A stretch of 22,040 bases of DNA from RGIG1995 sp045658315. GTDB lineage: Bacteria > Bacillota > Clostridia > Oscillospirales > CAG-272. The stretch is from assembly GCA_045658315.1 (NCBI GenBank), contig JAZOUV010000097.1, forward strand, positions 1 through 22,040, in the 5' to 3' direction. The notes beneath the pieces were generated by a model that saw nothing but the letters and a program-made list of their open reading frames with translations, searched no databases and was not told where the DNA came from. The position numbers and the translations under genes are program-made. The first letter of the stretch is position 1; every line of letters begins with the position of its first letter. Below are positions 7,998-15,845 of the stretch, one piece after another.

Positions 7998-9398
7998 TTA
8001 TGCAGCAGTCTTTACTGCGGTAATGTGTGTATTAACACCCTGATACCAATAGAGGAAGCCGTCAATGTCTACAACGTCGCCTGCCTTGAGGTCAGAAACT
8101 GTCTTGTAAACTTCGGTTTCAGCATCTGTGAGGTAAGATTCAACGCAGAAGTCGTAGGACTTGCCGTCTTTAGCAACAGTAACGTAGATGTCGTTTCCTG
8201 CCTGGTTGTTCTTAAACTCAACCTTTTCAATTGTCATACCCTTGAAGGTAACAACTTTGTTCTGGTGCTTGATGAGGTCATCGGTACCGAGAAGAGCAGT
8301 AACATCTGTAGCTTCAGCTATCCACTTGTCAGCTTCAACGATTTCAAATGTAGCATCTACAATTTCAACTTCGCCTTCCCAAGCAGTCTTGTTACCGGTT
8401 ACTTTAATCTTAGTGCCGTTTTCGAGCTTAGCGTAATCTGCTTCAGAGCAAGCCATTTCGTACAAGAAGTAAGCACCGTCGGGATCCTGAGCGTAAACAG
8501 TAGCTTTGTCTTCCCACCAAGACTGTTTGCCCTGAACGTAAGCTTCGATAACAACTTTAGCGTCTATAGCGGCAGCATCGTATTCAGCGTAGGTCATAAC
8601 GCCTTCAGATTTAACTGATGCGGGGTTTATTGCTTTTGCAACTGCGGTAATGTGTGTATTTACACCCTGATACCAGTAGAGGAAGCCGTCGATGTCAACG
8701 AGGTCGCCTGCCTTGAGGTCAGAAACAGCCTTGTAAACTTCGGTTTCAGCATCTGTGAGGTAAGATTCAACGCAGAAGTCGTAGGACTTGCCGTCTTTAG
8801 CAACAGTAACGTAAATGTCGTTTCCGGGCTGGTTGTTTTTGAATTCAACCTTTTCAATTGTCATACCCTTGAAAGTAACAACTTTGTTCTGGTGCTTGAT
8901 GAGGTCATCAGTACCGAGAAGAGCAGTAACGTCTGTAGCTTCAGCTATCCACTTTTCACTTTCAACGATTTCAAAAGTAGCATCTACGATCTCAACTTCG
9001 CCTTCCCAAGCAGTCTTGTTACCGGTTACTTTAATCTTAGTGCCGTTTTCGAGCTTAGCGTAATCTGCTTCTGTACAAGCCATTTCGTACAAGAAGTAAG
9101 CACCGTCGGGATCCTGAGCGTAAACAGTAGCTTTGTTTTCCCACCAAGACTGTTTGCCCTGAACGTAAGCTTCGATAGTAACCTTAGCATCCATAGCAGC
9201 TGCATCGTATTCAGCGTAGGTCATAACACCTTCGGATTTAGCAGCGGGGTCGAATTTGTTTTCATCTTCTTTTGTTTCCGCAATGGTTTCGCCTTTTGTT
9301 TCATCAGCATCGTCATTGGGGTTTTCGGTAGTGCCACAGCTTGCGAGAGCAATTACTGCAAGAACAGCTACCATTAAAAGTACGAGAAACTTTTTCAT
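7998..9398 (-). CDS. Secreted lipoprotein of two near-identical OB-fold-like repeats
   Basis: A 466-residue exported lipoprotein. Residues 1-20 are a type II signal peptide with lipobox LASC (C21), followed by an acidic, Thr/Glu-rich linker to residue 53. Residues 54-253 and 263-462 are two copies of one 200-residue module differing at only 9 positions by my count. Each module seems to hold two beta-rich subdomains: one with KQSWWE and TGNKTAWEGEVEIVDATFEI, one with FKGMTIEKVEF and GDxVDIDGFLYWYQG. These resemble OB-fold strand patterns seen in extracellular nucleic-acid or sugar-binding proteins, but I cannot name a family. The start has AGGAGA 7 bases upstream, and a consensus promoter precedes it. 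It lies directly behind the ABC transporter operon on the same strand. A surface-binding role is inference only. Confidence 0.85.
   Translation of the reverse strand: MKKFLVLLMVAVLAVIALASCGTTENPNDDADETKGETIAETKEDENKFDPAAKSEGVMTYAEYDAAAMDAKVTIEAYVQGKQSWWENKATVYAQDPDGAYFLYEMACTEADYAKLENGTKIKVTGNKTAWEGEVEIVDATFEIVESEKWIAEATDVTALLGTDDLIKHQNKVVTFKGMTIEKVEFKNNQPGNDIYVTVAKDGKSYDFCVESYLTDAETEVYKAVSDLKAGDLVDIDGFLYWYQGVNTHITAVAKAINPASVKSEGVMTYAEYDAAAIDAKVVIEAYVQGKQSWWEDKATVYAQDPDGAYFLYEMACSEADYAKLENGTKIKVTGNKTAWEGEVEIVDATFEIVEADKWIAEATDVTALLGTDDLIKHQNKVVTFKGMTIEKVEFKNNQAGNDIYVTVAKDGKSYDFCVESYLTDAETEVYKTVSDLKAGDVVDIDGFLYWYQGVNTHITAVKTAA
8013..9239 (-). repeat. Two-copy 627-bp-period in-gene duplication
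   Basis: Copy 1 is 8640-9239 and copy 2 is 8013-8612, both in the same frame with a period of 627 bases (209 codons) and a 9-residue linker between. The proteins are about 95% identical (191 of 200 by eye), and the DNA is similarly close, including synonymous sites, so the duplication or a later gene conversion is recent. Confidence 0.95.
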
Positions 9399-9450
9399 TT
9401 TTAAAATCTCCTTTTTAATGTGTTTGGAAAAAAATTTTCATACAAATAAC

Positions 9451-9478
9451 ATTATATAGAATTGAAACGAAATGTCAA
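9451..9478 (-). promoter_or_regulatory. Consensus sigma-A promoter of the duplicated lipoprotein
   Basis: On the minus strand a perfect TTGACA (9473-9478), 16-base spacer and perfect TATAAT (9451-9456). It lies only 10 bases beyond the stop of the upstream binding-protein gene, with no terminator between them. Confidence 0.85.
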
Positions 9479-9488
9479 GAATAATTAA

Positions 9489-11180
9489 TTATTTTCTTGA
9501 TTTTCGCCAATTATTCAGCACACATAAACCTAAAATTATCCAAATTACACCAAGAGTTGTGAGCAGAACAACAGAAGCTTTGGGTAAAGGCTCTTTTGTA
9601 ATATCTTTTGTGAGGTCAATATCGGTATTTTCTTCGGAGTCGGTAATAATACTACCGCCAAAAGTGTTAAGCTTGTACAACGAAATAAGGTCGCTATACA
9701 TATTTTTCATAAAGGCATCATCTACCGCTTCTTTACGGCGAGTGGACTTCGTTACGTTTTCAATAAGCTGACCTGCCACGTTACGCAGAGAAGCCGAGCC
9801 GTTGAATACGGGGGTAACAAACGTATTATCAACGTTATCCATCAAAAGCTGAGAAGCTTTTATTTTGATATCGTAGTAAAGCTGATTGTCTTCGCCTATA
9901 CGTGAAATATAGTCTTTATATTCGTCTGAATTTTGTGCTTTCGAGGTTACGGGAACGTAGCCTTCGGTCTGAGAGTATGCTATTTGCACGTCATTGGTAA
10001 GCATAAACTGACAGAACAGCCACGAAGCGAGTACTACCTGGGGGTCTTCCTTATTAAATATACATATTGATGGCCCTTGCGAAATCATTTTCGGATTTTC
10101 TGGGTCATACTGCGGAATTGGCATAACGACGGTTTCAAAATCAACTATTCTGTCTTCGCTGATATCCACCAAGGGGGCTTTTGTACCCATCCAAGTTGCT
10201 CCTGCGGTAGAGTCAATAGCAAAAATGCATTGACCCGCGTTCAGCGAGTTTGCGGGATATCCCGAAATTTTAAAGGTAGAGAATGCTCCCGACTTAACGT
10301 GGCTTGATACGTTGTACAAAATCTTTTCGGTCTCTTTGTTGAAAATAAGAATGTCGCCGTTATTTCTCGAATACCCTGCACCGAGCTGTTCTAACATACT
10401 TATCATCATATTGTCGGTGGATTTGTATATAAACGGTATCATAACATTTTGACCGTTTACGATATAGTTGCCGTCAGCATCTTTTTTTGTTGCTGCTTCG
10501 GAAACTTCCCAGATAAAGTCCCATGTCATAACTTCGGGAAGCGTAAACCCTAATTTTTCAACAAATGTCTTGTTTACATAACAAGCTTCCGTTGAACGCA
10601 TATAGGGAAGAGCGTAATAGCTGTCATTTAATATACACTCATTGAGGAACTGTGGAATTATCTCTTGCTTTTTGGGGCCGTCAAATTTAAGTTTCGTTCC
10701 GCCGAGACCGTATTCCTTGTCTTCAAACACTTCGTCGAGGGGGACTACGGTATCTTTGCCTGTCAGATATGTTGCAATATGGTCGGGGTAGGTTATACAA
10801 ACATTCGGAGTGGTATCGGTTGCAATGTTTGTAATAACGTCATTGTAGATTCTCGAATAATCGTTATAAAGTCTGAGCTTGATTTTAATGTTGGGATAAA
10901 GTGTTTCAAAATCCTTGATAGCTTGAGCATATATTTCTGTCTGAGTTATATTGGTATCATTTTTTGCCCAGAAGGTAAGCTCGTATGTTTTTGATTCATC
11001 GAATGAATCCGGAAGTTTATAAGGTTCTCTCTTTTCGCTATCTGAAGAAGGAGTTTCATCACTTTCGTTTTCGTTAGGCGTATCAATGGTAGTATCTTTT
11101 GAAACCAAACTTCCGTGACACGACGTAAACAGAGGAAGAGTGAGCATTAAAATGAGAAATAAACAAAGTAATCTTTTCAT
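9489..11180 (-). CDS. ABC transporter solute-binding lipoprotein with C-terminal membrane anchor
   Basis: A 563-residue family 1 extracellular solute-binding protein, the capture subunit of the ABC importer encoded just upstream. Residues 1-20 are a signal peptide ending in FTSC (C21, a lipobox with Phe at -3), then a Ser/Glu/Asp-rich linker. The binding domain begins near 66 (ELTFWAKND) and runs to about 510, with typical stretches such as ALPYMRSTEACYVNKTF. It is longer than the usual 420-450 residues: after residue 510 comes an acidic stretch and a hydrophobic segment at about 535-556, ending in NWRKSRK. Such an extra anchor is unusual for this family. Its ATG overlaps the permease stop (TAATG). 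The ligand is probably a sugar or related solute, but cannot be named. Confidence 0.9.
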   Translation of the reverse strand: MKRLLCLFLILMLTLPLFTSCHGSLVSKDTTIDTPNENESDETPSSDSEKREPYKLPDSFDESKTYELTFWAKNDTNITQTEIYAQAIKDFETLYPNIKIKLRLYNDYSRIYNDVITNIATDTTPNVCITYPDHIATYLTGKDTVVPLDEVFEDKEYGLGGTKLKFDGPKKQEIIPQFLNECILNDSYYALPYMRSTEACYVNKTFVEKLGFTLPEVMTWDFIWEVSEAATKKDADGNYIVNGQNVMIPFIYKSTDNMMISMLEQLGAGYSRNNGDILIFNKETEKILYNVSSHVKSGAFSTFKISGYPANSLNAGQCIFAIDSTAGATWMGTKAPLVDISEDRIVDFETVVMPIPQYDPENPKMISQGPSICIFNKEDPQVVLASWLFCQFMLTNDVQIAYSQTEGYVPVTSKAQNSDEYKDYISRIGEDNQLYYDIKIKASQLLMDNVDNTFVTPVFNGSASLRNVAGQLIENVTKSTRRKEAVDDAFMKNMYSDLISLYKLNTFGGSIITDSEENTDIDLTKDITKEPLPKASVVLLTTLGVIWIILGLCVLNNWRKSRK

Positions 11181-12055
11181 TATCCTTTAGTACCTCCTCT
11201 TGCAACACCCTCCATAATTTTTTTACGGAATATTATAAAAAGAATTATAAGAGGAACCGAGATAACGACTACCGCCGCCATCATACGAGGAATATTGTCT
11301 CTTCCGAAGCCGTTTTCACGTATTTCCTGTATACCGTTGGACACGAGATAATACGCCTGTTCGTCTGTAATGAGTCTTGGCCAAACGTAAGAATTCCAAC
11401 ATTCGATAACCTTAAGTATTGTTATCGTTATAATGGTGGGACGGCAAATGGGTATCATTACCCGCCACATATACTTCCAGTCACTTGTTCCGTCAACCTT
11501 TGCCGCATAGTAAAGCTCGTCGGGAATCTGCGAAAAGTTTTCTTTAAGCAGGTATACATAGAATACCGACATGACGGAGGGAAGTATAAGACCTGCAAAG
11601 GTGTTACGCATATTGAGATTGGTAACGGTGGTAAAGTTTGTGATTATAACCAGTTCATTGGGTATCATCATAAGGGAGAGAATAAGGGTGAAGACCGTAT
11701 TCTTTCCTTTAAAATTCATTCTTGCAAAGGCAAACGCTGCGGGAATAACGACGCAGAGCATAATCGCAGTTGTCGCAAGTGTAAAAAATAGAGTGTTTAA
11801 AAAGTATTGACCTAAAGGAACTGCGGTAAATGCTTCCGTGTAGTTTTCAAATGCCGGAGAGGTAACAAAAAATTTCGGAACTGTTTCCGAGCTGTATGCA
11901 CTGTAGCTTTTCAGGGAAGTAAGAATCATCCAATAGAATGGAAAAAGTACGGCTATCGCCCAAAGTGTCAGCATTGTATAGGCGAAAACATTCAGAACTT
12001 TTTTGCGTGTTTTTGCATTTTTTTCAATTTTTTCATATTGAACATTGTTATTCAT
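11180..12055 (-). CDS. Carbohydrate ABC transporter permease (MalG/UgpE type)
   Basis: A 291-residue inner-membrane permease with about six hydrophobic segments. The EAA loop that docks on the ATPase is visible as YYAAKVDGTSDWKYMWRVMI, the form found in MalG-like permeases of the carbohydrate uptake type 1 family. The ATG at 12055 is chosen rather than the in-frame GTG at 12064, because GAGGTGG ends 5 bases before the ATG and the GTG would lie inside that site. It starts 10 bases after the stop of the partner permease and ends with a one-base overlap into the binding protein, so translation is probably coupled. Confidence 0.94.
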   Translation of the reverse strand: MNNNVQYEKIEKNAKTRKKVLNVFAYTMLTLWAIAVLFPFYWMILTSLKSYSAYSSETVPKFFVTSPAFENYTEAFTAVPLGQYFLNTLFFTLATTAIMLCVVIPAAFAFARMNFKGKNTVFTLILSLMMIPNELVIITNFTTVTNLNMRNTFAGLILPSVMSVFYVYLLKENFSQIPDELYYAAKVDGTSDWKYMWRVMIPICRPTIITITILKVIECWNSYVWPRLITDEQAYYLVSNGIQEIRENGFGRDNIPRMMAAVVVISVPLIILFIIFRKKIMEGVARGGTKG

Positions 12056-12065
12056 GTTTTCCACC

Positions 12066-12956
12066 TCAATAATGAACGTGCTTTTTACTTATGATAAGGT
12101 TGATGCACGTAATGGTCAAAACGATCAGGAACAGTATGATTGCTGCGGCAGAAGCGTATGAGGGATAACCGCCGCCGTCGCTGTAAAGCATATCGTATAC
12201 GTAACCGACTATAGTGTTCATTTCAGCCGAATTAAGATCCAGACCGAACAGAGCAACAGCATCGCTGTAAGCCTTGAAGGCACCTATGAAACCTGTTATT
12301 ATGAGGTAGAAAAGCATAGGCGATATCATGGGGAGAGTTATCTTTCTGAATATTTTGAAGCTTGAAGCACCGTCGAGCTTTGCGGCGTTGTAATAGTCCT
12401 GTTTAACCGATGCCAAAGCACTTGTAAGAATAAGAATTTTAAACGGCATAACTACCCATATCGTGTAGAGGCAAAGAACGAACATCTTTGCCCAATAGGG
12501 ACCGCCTAAAAAGTCGATGGACGAACCGCCAAACCAGTTGATAACGGTGTTTACAAGCCCTTCGTGTTGCGGAGCTTTTTGGAAGAGTATCATAAAAACA
12601 AGTCCGACAGCCAAGGTGTTTGTTACGTAGGGGAGAAAATAAATTGTCTGAAAAAGGTTGCGGACAGCTTTTATTGAGCTTAGACCGAGCGAAATGAGCA
12701 AAGCGATAATTGTTGAAAGAGGAACGGTTATCGCAACTAAAATAAATGTGTTTTTCAATGCTTGAAGAAAATAGGGGTCGTGCAAAACGTAAGAGTAGTT
12801 ATACAGCCCTACGCCGTTGTATGTTTGAGATGCGAAATTGTAGCTTTCTTCAAAGGAGTATATAAAAACGTCGATGAGAGGATATACCATAAATACCGCT
12901 AAGAATATAAGTGCGGGTAACAGGTATAGCCAAGCCTTTTTGTTTTGATTATCCAT
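12066..12956 (-). CDS. Carbohydrate ABC transporter permease (MalF/UgpA type)
   Basis: A 296-residue integral membrane permease with a short cytoplasmic N-terminus, WLYLLPALIFLAVFMVYPLI as the first membrane helix, and further hydrophobic segments. The EAA motif is YYNAAKLDGASSFKIFRKIT followed by LPMISP. It would form the heterodimeric channel with the MalG-type permease that follows. The ATG has AGGGG about 8 bases upstream and lies 14 bases after the ATPase stop. The P2 loop typical of MalF is absent, so it is the shorter UgpA/LacF form. Confidence 0.94.
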   Translation of the reverse strand: MDNQNKKAWLYLLPALIFLAVFMVYPLIDVFIYSFEESYNFASQTYNGVGLYNYSYVLHDPYFLQALKNTFILVAITVPLSTIIALLISLGLSSIKAVRNLFQTIYFLPYVTNTLAVGLVFMILFQKAPQHEGLVNTVINWFGGSSIDFLGGPYWAKMFVLCLYTIWVVMPFKILILTSALASVKQDYYNAAKLDGASSFKIFRKITLPMISPMLFYLIITGFIGAFKAYSDAVALFGLDLNSAEMNTIVGYVYDMLYSDGGGYPSYASAAAIILFLIVLTITCINLIISKKHVHY

Positions 12957-12970
12957 AATTTTTCCCCTTT

Positions 12971-14074
12971 TTACATTGCGGAGTAATATATTCTTTCGCC
13001 GCTGTGCTTGTCGAAAAGATAAACTTTGGAGGGCTTGAGGTCAAATTTAACGGTTGATTTTGAAGTGTCAACAATATTTTCTGCACTGATTATCGCACGT
13101 ATAACCTGTTCGGGTGCATTTGCGTGGGTTATTACAACGCTGATATCTCTGCCCATTACTTCTACACCGTTTAAGGTACATTCAAACGCACCGTTTTCGT
13201 TTAATATATAGCCTTCGGGACGGACGGCAACGGTAATATCTTTATTTTCTTTGATGTCTACACCGAATATACAGTCGTTTCCTATGTAGAGTTTTCCGTT
13301 TTCAGTTCTGCCTTCATATACGCCGATAGGGGGAGTTCCGAGAAATTTTGCAACGAACAAGTTTACCGGCTCATCGTAGACGTCTTGCGGCTTGCCTGTC
13401 TGTTGAATAACCCCATCTTTCATAACTACTATCATATCGGATATGCTCATAGCTTCTTCCTGGTCGTGAGTTACGAATACGGTCGTAATTTTCGTTTCGT
13501 TTTGTATACGTTTTATCTCTTCTCTCGTCTGAAGACGAAGTCTTGCATCAAGGTTGGATAAAGGCTCGTCAAGCAAAAGGACGCGGGGCATTTTTACGAG
13601 AGCTCTTGCTATGGCAACACGCTGCTGCTGACCGCCCGAAAGCTCTGACGGCTTTCTGTCAAGCAGTCCGTCTATCTGTACGAGCTTTGCTATTTCTTCT
13701 GCCTTTTCGTTCATTTGTGCTTTGGTAAGCTTCTCTTTGCCTTTTAAGTTTTCAAGAGGAAAGGTTATATTCTGTTTTACCGTAAGATGAGGGTAAAGAG
13801 CGTAGTTCTGAAATACAAGACCGACACCTCTTTTTTCGGGAGGTACGGCTGTTATGTCATCGTCTCCAAAGAAAATTTTACCTTCTGTAGGCTTCTGCAG
13901 ACCGCTTATAAGATTAAGGGCAGTGCTTTTGCCGCAGCCTGAGGGACCGAGAAGACCGATAAGTTTGCCGTCGGGGATCTCAAAAGAGAAATCGTTGACT
14001 GCAATAACGTCTTTCTTTTCTTTTTTGTTTCTGGAAGGAAATTTTTTTGTTACGTTTTGTAATACGACCTTCAT
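12971..14074 (-). CDS. Carbohydrate ABC transporter ATPase (MalK/MsmK/UgpC type)
   Basis: A 367-residue ATPase that powers the importer from the cytoplasmic side. Walker A is GPSGCGKST at 43-51, the Q-loop glutamine is Q89 in VFQNYALYPH, the signature is LSGGQQQR at 145-152, Walker B is VLLLDE at 165-170 and the switch histidine is H203 in VTHDQEEA. Residues 240-367 form the OB/TOBE regulatory domain of the MalK group. It is unusual to find this ATPase inside the transporter operon in Clostridia, where one MsmK often serves several importers; here a dedicated copy is likely. AGGAATG precedes the ATG. The amidase stop is 45 bases upstream, with no terminator between. Confidence 0.95.
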   Translation of the reverse strand: MKVVLQNVTKKFPSRNKKEKKDVIAVNDFSFEIPDGKLIGLLGPSGCGKSTALNLISGLQKPTEGKIFFGDDDITAVPPEKRGVGLVFQNYALYPHLTVKQNITFPLENLKGKEKLTKAQMNEKAEEIAKLVQIDGLLDRKPSELSGGQQQRVAIARALVKMPRVLLLDEPLSNLDARLRLQTREEIKRIQNETKITTVFVTHDQEEAMSISDMIVVMKDGVIQQTGKPQDVYDEPVNLFVAKFLGTPPIGVYEGRTENGKLYIGNDCIFGVDIKENKDITVAVRPEGYILNENGAFECTLNGVEVMGRDISVVITHANAPEQVIRAIISAENIVDTSKSTVKFDLKPSKVYLFDKHSGERIYYSAM

Positions 14075-14119
14075 AGTTTATCATTCCTTTTTGTGAAGTG
14101 TGTTTTTTAAGGTGTGGTT

Positions 14120-14878
14120 TTATTCAAACAGTCTGTTCCAGTCGAACAGTTCGCCGGGATCATTTTTGTCAAGGTTATATTCGTCGTGCCCGATAATATG
14201 CTCTCGGTCGAAGCTTATATGGTTTCTTTCACATATATCCTTCAGCAAAAGCTTCAACGAGGCATATTGCTTTTCGGTAAAACCTATAAAAGACTTATCA
14301 ATGCTGTTGTATTCGGCGGCGGTGAGATAATACTGCATATCGCTGTATGAGCCGATAGCCAACATTTCTATGCCTATGGAATACTTGTTCATTTTGTTGG
14401 TATATTTTTCGTCATTGGCAAATGTTCCCGCACCGGCGTGCCACGCGGCAAGGTTTTCGGGGATAAAGCATTTGATTCTGCCGTCTCTGTCGATAATGTA
14501 ATGTGCACTGACTTCGGTCGTTGTAAAAATATCTTTTACTTTTCCGACATCGTGCGGGTTATTTTTGTCATTTACAACATTGCTTGTAAAATGAAGAACA
14601 ATATATTCGACATCAAATTCTCTTTCCCACGAATATTTGTCAAAGGGCTCCAAAAAGTCTTTTTCGGCAAGGTATGAGACAATATTCGGGTCAACGTATT
14701 CGGTTTCTGCCGCAGTTTCTTCTGTGGTTTCTGTTTCGGGAAGTGTTTCGGCAACAGTTTCGGACTCTGTTATTTTTTCGGGCACAGTTTCCGGCGGAGG
14801 CGTGGGAGAGGGCGTGGAATTACAGCTTGTCAACAATATCAATAATATCGCAAGGGTCAACAAATGCTTTATTTTCAT
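14120..14878 (-). CDS. Secreted N-acetylmuramoyl-L-alanine amidase lipoprotein
   Basis: A 252-residue peptidoglycan amidase anchored as a lipoprotein. Residues 1-18 are a signal peptide with lipobox LTSC (C19), followed by a Pro/Thr/Glu-rich linker to about residue 62, suited to reach through the wall. Residues 88-245 form an Amidase_2 (AmpD/T7 lysozyme) domain: zinc ligands H96 in IVLHFTS, H231 in IIGHDEYN and D240 in KNDPG, and probable catalytic E171 in SIGIEML. It would cleave the bond between muramic acid and L-alanine. Its ATG overlaps the radC stop by four bases (ATGA), so translation is coupled to radC. It stands 45 bases before the ABC ATPase gene. Confidence 0.92.
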   Translation of the reverse strand: MKIKHLLTLAILLILLTSCNSTPSPTPPPETVPEKITESETVAETLPETETTEETAAETEYVDPNIVSYLAEKDFLEPFDKYSWEREFDVEYIVLHFTSNVVNDKNNPHDVGKVKDIFTTTEVSAHYIIDRDGRIKCFIPENLAAWHAGAGTFANDEKYTNKMNKYSIGIEMLAIGSYSDMQYYLTAAEYNSIDKSFIGFTEKQYASLKLLLKDICERNHISFDREHIIGHDEYNLDKNDPGELFDWNRLFE

Positions 14879-15597
14879 TGCTGTTCTCCGTTAGTGTTAT
14901 TTCTGTACACCATATCATAAAGGCTGATTGCTTTATTTTTGCTTACGACATAGCTTTCAAACAGATTAATACCGACACTTTTTAAATGGTATACCAAACG
15001 CCTGTATGAAACAATGTCGTCGGAAGAGACGATTGAATTATCGGGATGGTTGTGGGCGATGGCGATCTTGGTGACATTTCGGGTATTTGCCAGCTTAACT
15101 ATTTTGCCGATGTTTATTTCGCTTAAAGAACGGTTGCCCGTGCTCAAATGAATACAGTCAGTTATATGGCTGTGTTTGTCAAAAAGCAGAAGATATACTT
15201 TTTCATCCGTTTCGCCTAAATACTTTTGAAGAAGATATTTTCCGACTTTTTCACGGGTGTCAAATACTTCGTTTTCAGAAAGCTTGTTCATATAGTACAG
15301 CCTTGAAATATCGGCCACAAGACGTATCAAAATTGCGGCATTCCAGGTCATATTTTTTACGCTTTTTAAAGCTGAGATATCTGCTTCGAGCACACCGGAA
15401 AAACTGCCGAATTTGTTTATAAGCTCGTGGGCTATCTCATTCGTATCTTTGTAGGGAATTCCGAAAAAGAGAAGCAACTCAAGAACAACGTGTTGGTGGA
15501 GAGCTTCGATTCCGTTTTTCTTATATACTTCCTTCAGTCTTTCTCTGTGCCCTGCGTGAACGTTAACTTTTTTCTCTTTTTTGATTGAATTTGCCAC
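14875..15597 (-). CDS. radC: RadC/JAB-domain protein
   Basis: A 240-residue member of the RadC (DUF2466) family. Residues 17-100 form the helix-hairpin-helix-like N-terminal domain (GHRERLKE, LELLLFFGIPYKDTNEIA, NKFGSF). Residues 110-235 form the JAB/MPN domain with H182 and H184 in AHNHP and Asp 194 downstream. The loop between HNHP and SxxD is one residue shorter than in the familiar HNHPSG form, and the helix glutamate (PRE in many RadC proteins) seems to be a lysine here (GKIV), so metal or catalytic function is uncertain. The start is a GTG after a weak GAGAGTG site; no nearby ATG is better. First gene of a long minus-strand run. The family's cellular role remains unsettled. Confidence 0.88.
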   Translation of the reverse strand: MANSIKKEKKVNVHAGHRERLKEVYKKNGIEALHQHVVLELLLFFGIPYKDTNEIAHELINKFGSFSGVLEADISALKSVKNMTWNAAILIRLVADISRLYYMNKLSENEVFDTREKVGKYLLQKYLGETDEKVYLLLFDKHSHITDCIHLSTGNRSLSEINIGKIVKLANTRNVTKIAIAHNHPDNSIVSSDDIVSYRRLVYHLKSVGINLFESYVVSKNKAISLYDMVYRNNTNGEQQ

Positions 15598-15630
15598 TTG
15601 TTTTCACTCTCGTTTTATTAATTAAACAAT

Positions 15631-15659
15631 ATTTTACCACAGATCTTAATTCTTTGCAA
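15631..15659 (-). promoter_or_regulatory. Predicted promoter of the radC-amidase-ABC operon
   Basis: On the minus strand TTGCAA (15654-15659), a 17-base spacer and TAAAAT (15631-15636) preceded by TGG, an extended -10. The layout is the same as at the aldo/keto reductase promoter. It ends 33 bases before the radC start and is the only strong promoter I see before the six-gene run. Confidence 0.7.
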
Positions 15660-15763
15660 TACAATTTTAACTTTCACATAATATTTTACTATGATTAACA
15701 ATTTAATAATACAAAACCGTAGAATATTATGTATAATTGATGTAAGGAAGATTGAAAAAAACA

Positions 15764-15792
15764 TTGATTATTTTGAGTAAATGTTGTATAAT
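15764..15792 (+). promoter_or_regulatory. Predicted sigma-A promoter of gpmI-srtB-GT2
   Basis: TTGATT (15764-15769), a 17-base spacer and a perfect TATAAT (15787-15792), 53 bases before the chosen gpmI start. Confidence 0.7.
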
Positions 15793-15845
15793 GGGATAAA
15801 TATAGACAAAAATAATTAATACGTTTCGGCGGAGGAATGACAAAC

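Noticed and set aside
8025..9377. Long plus-strand open frames (197 and 241 codons) opposite the duplicated lipoprotein
   Set aside because: They mirror the repeated coding strand, appear once per repeat copy, and have no promoter or ribosome binding site.
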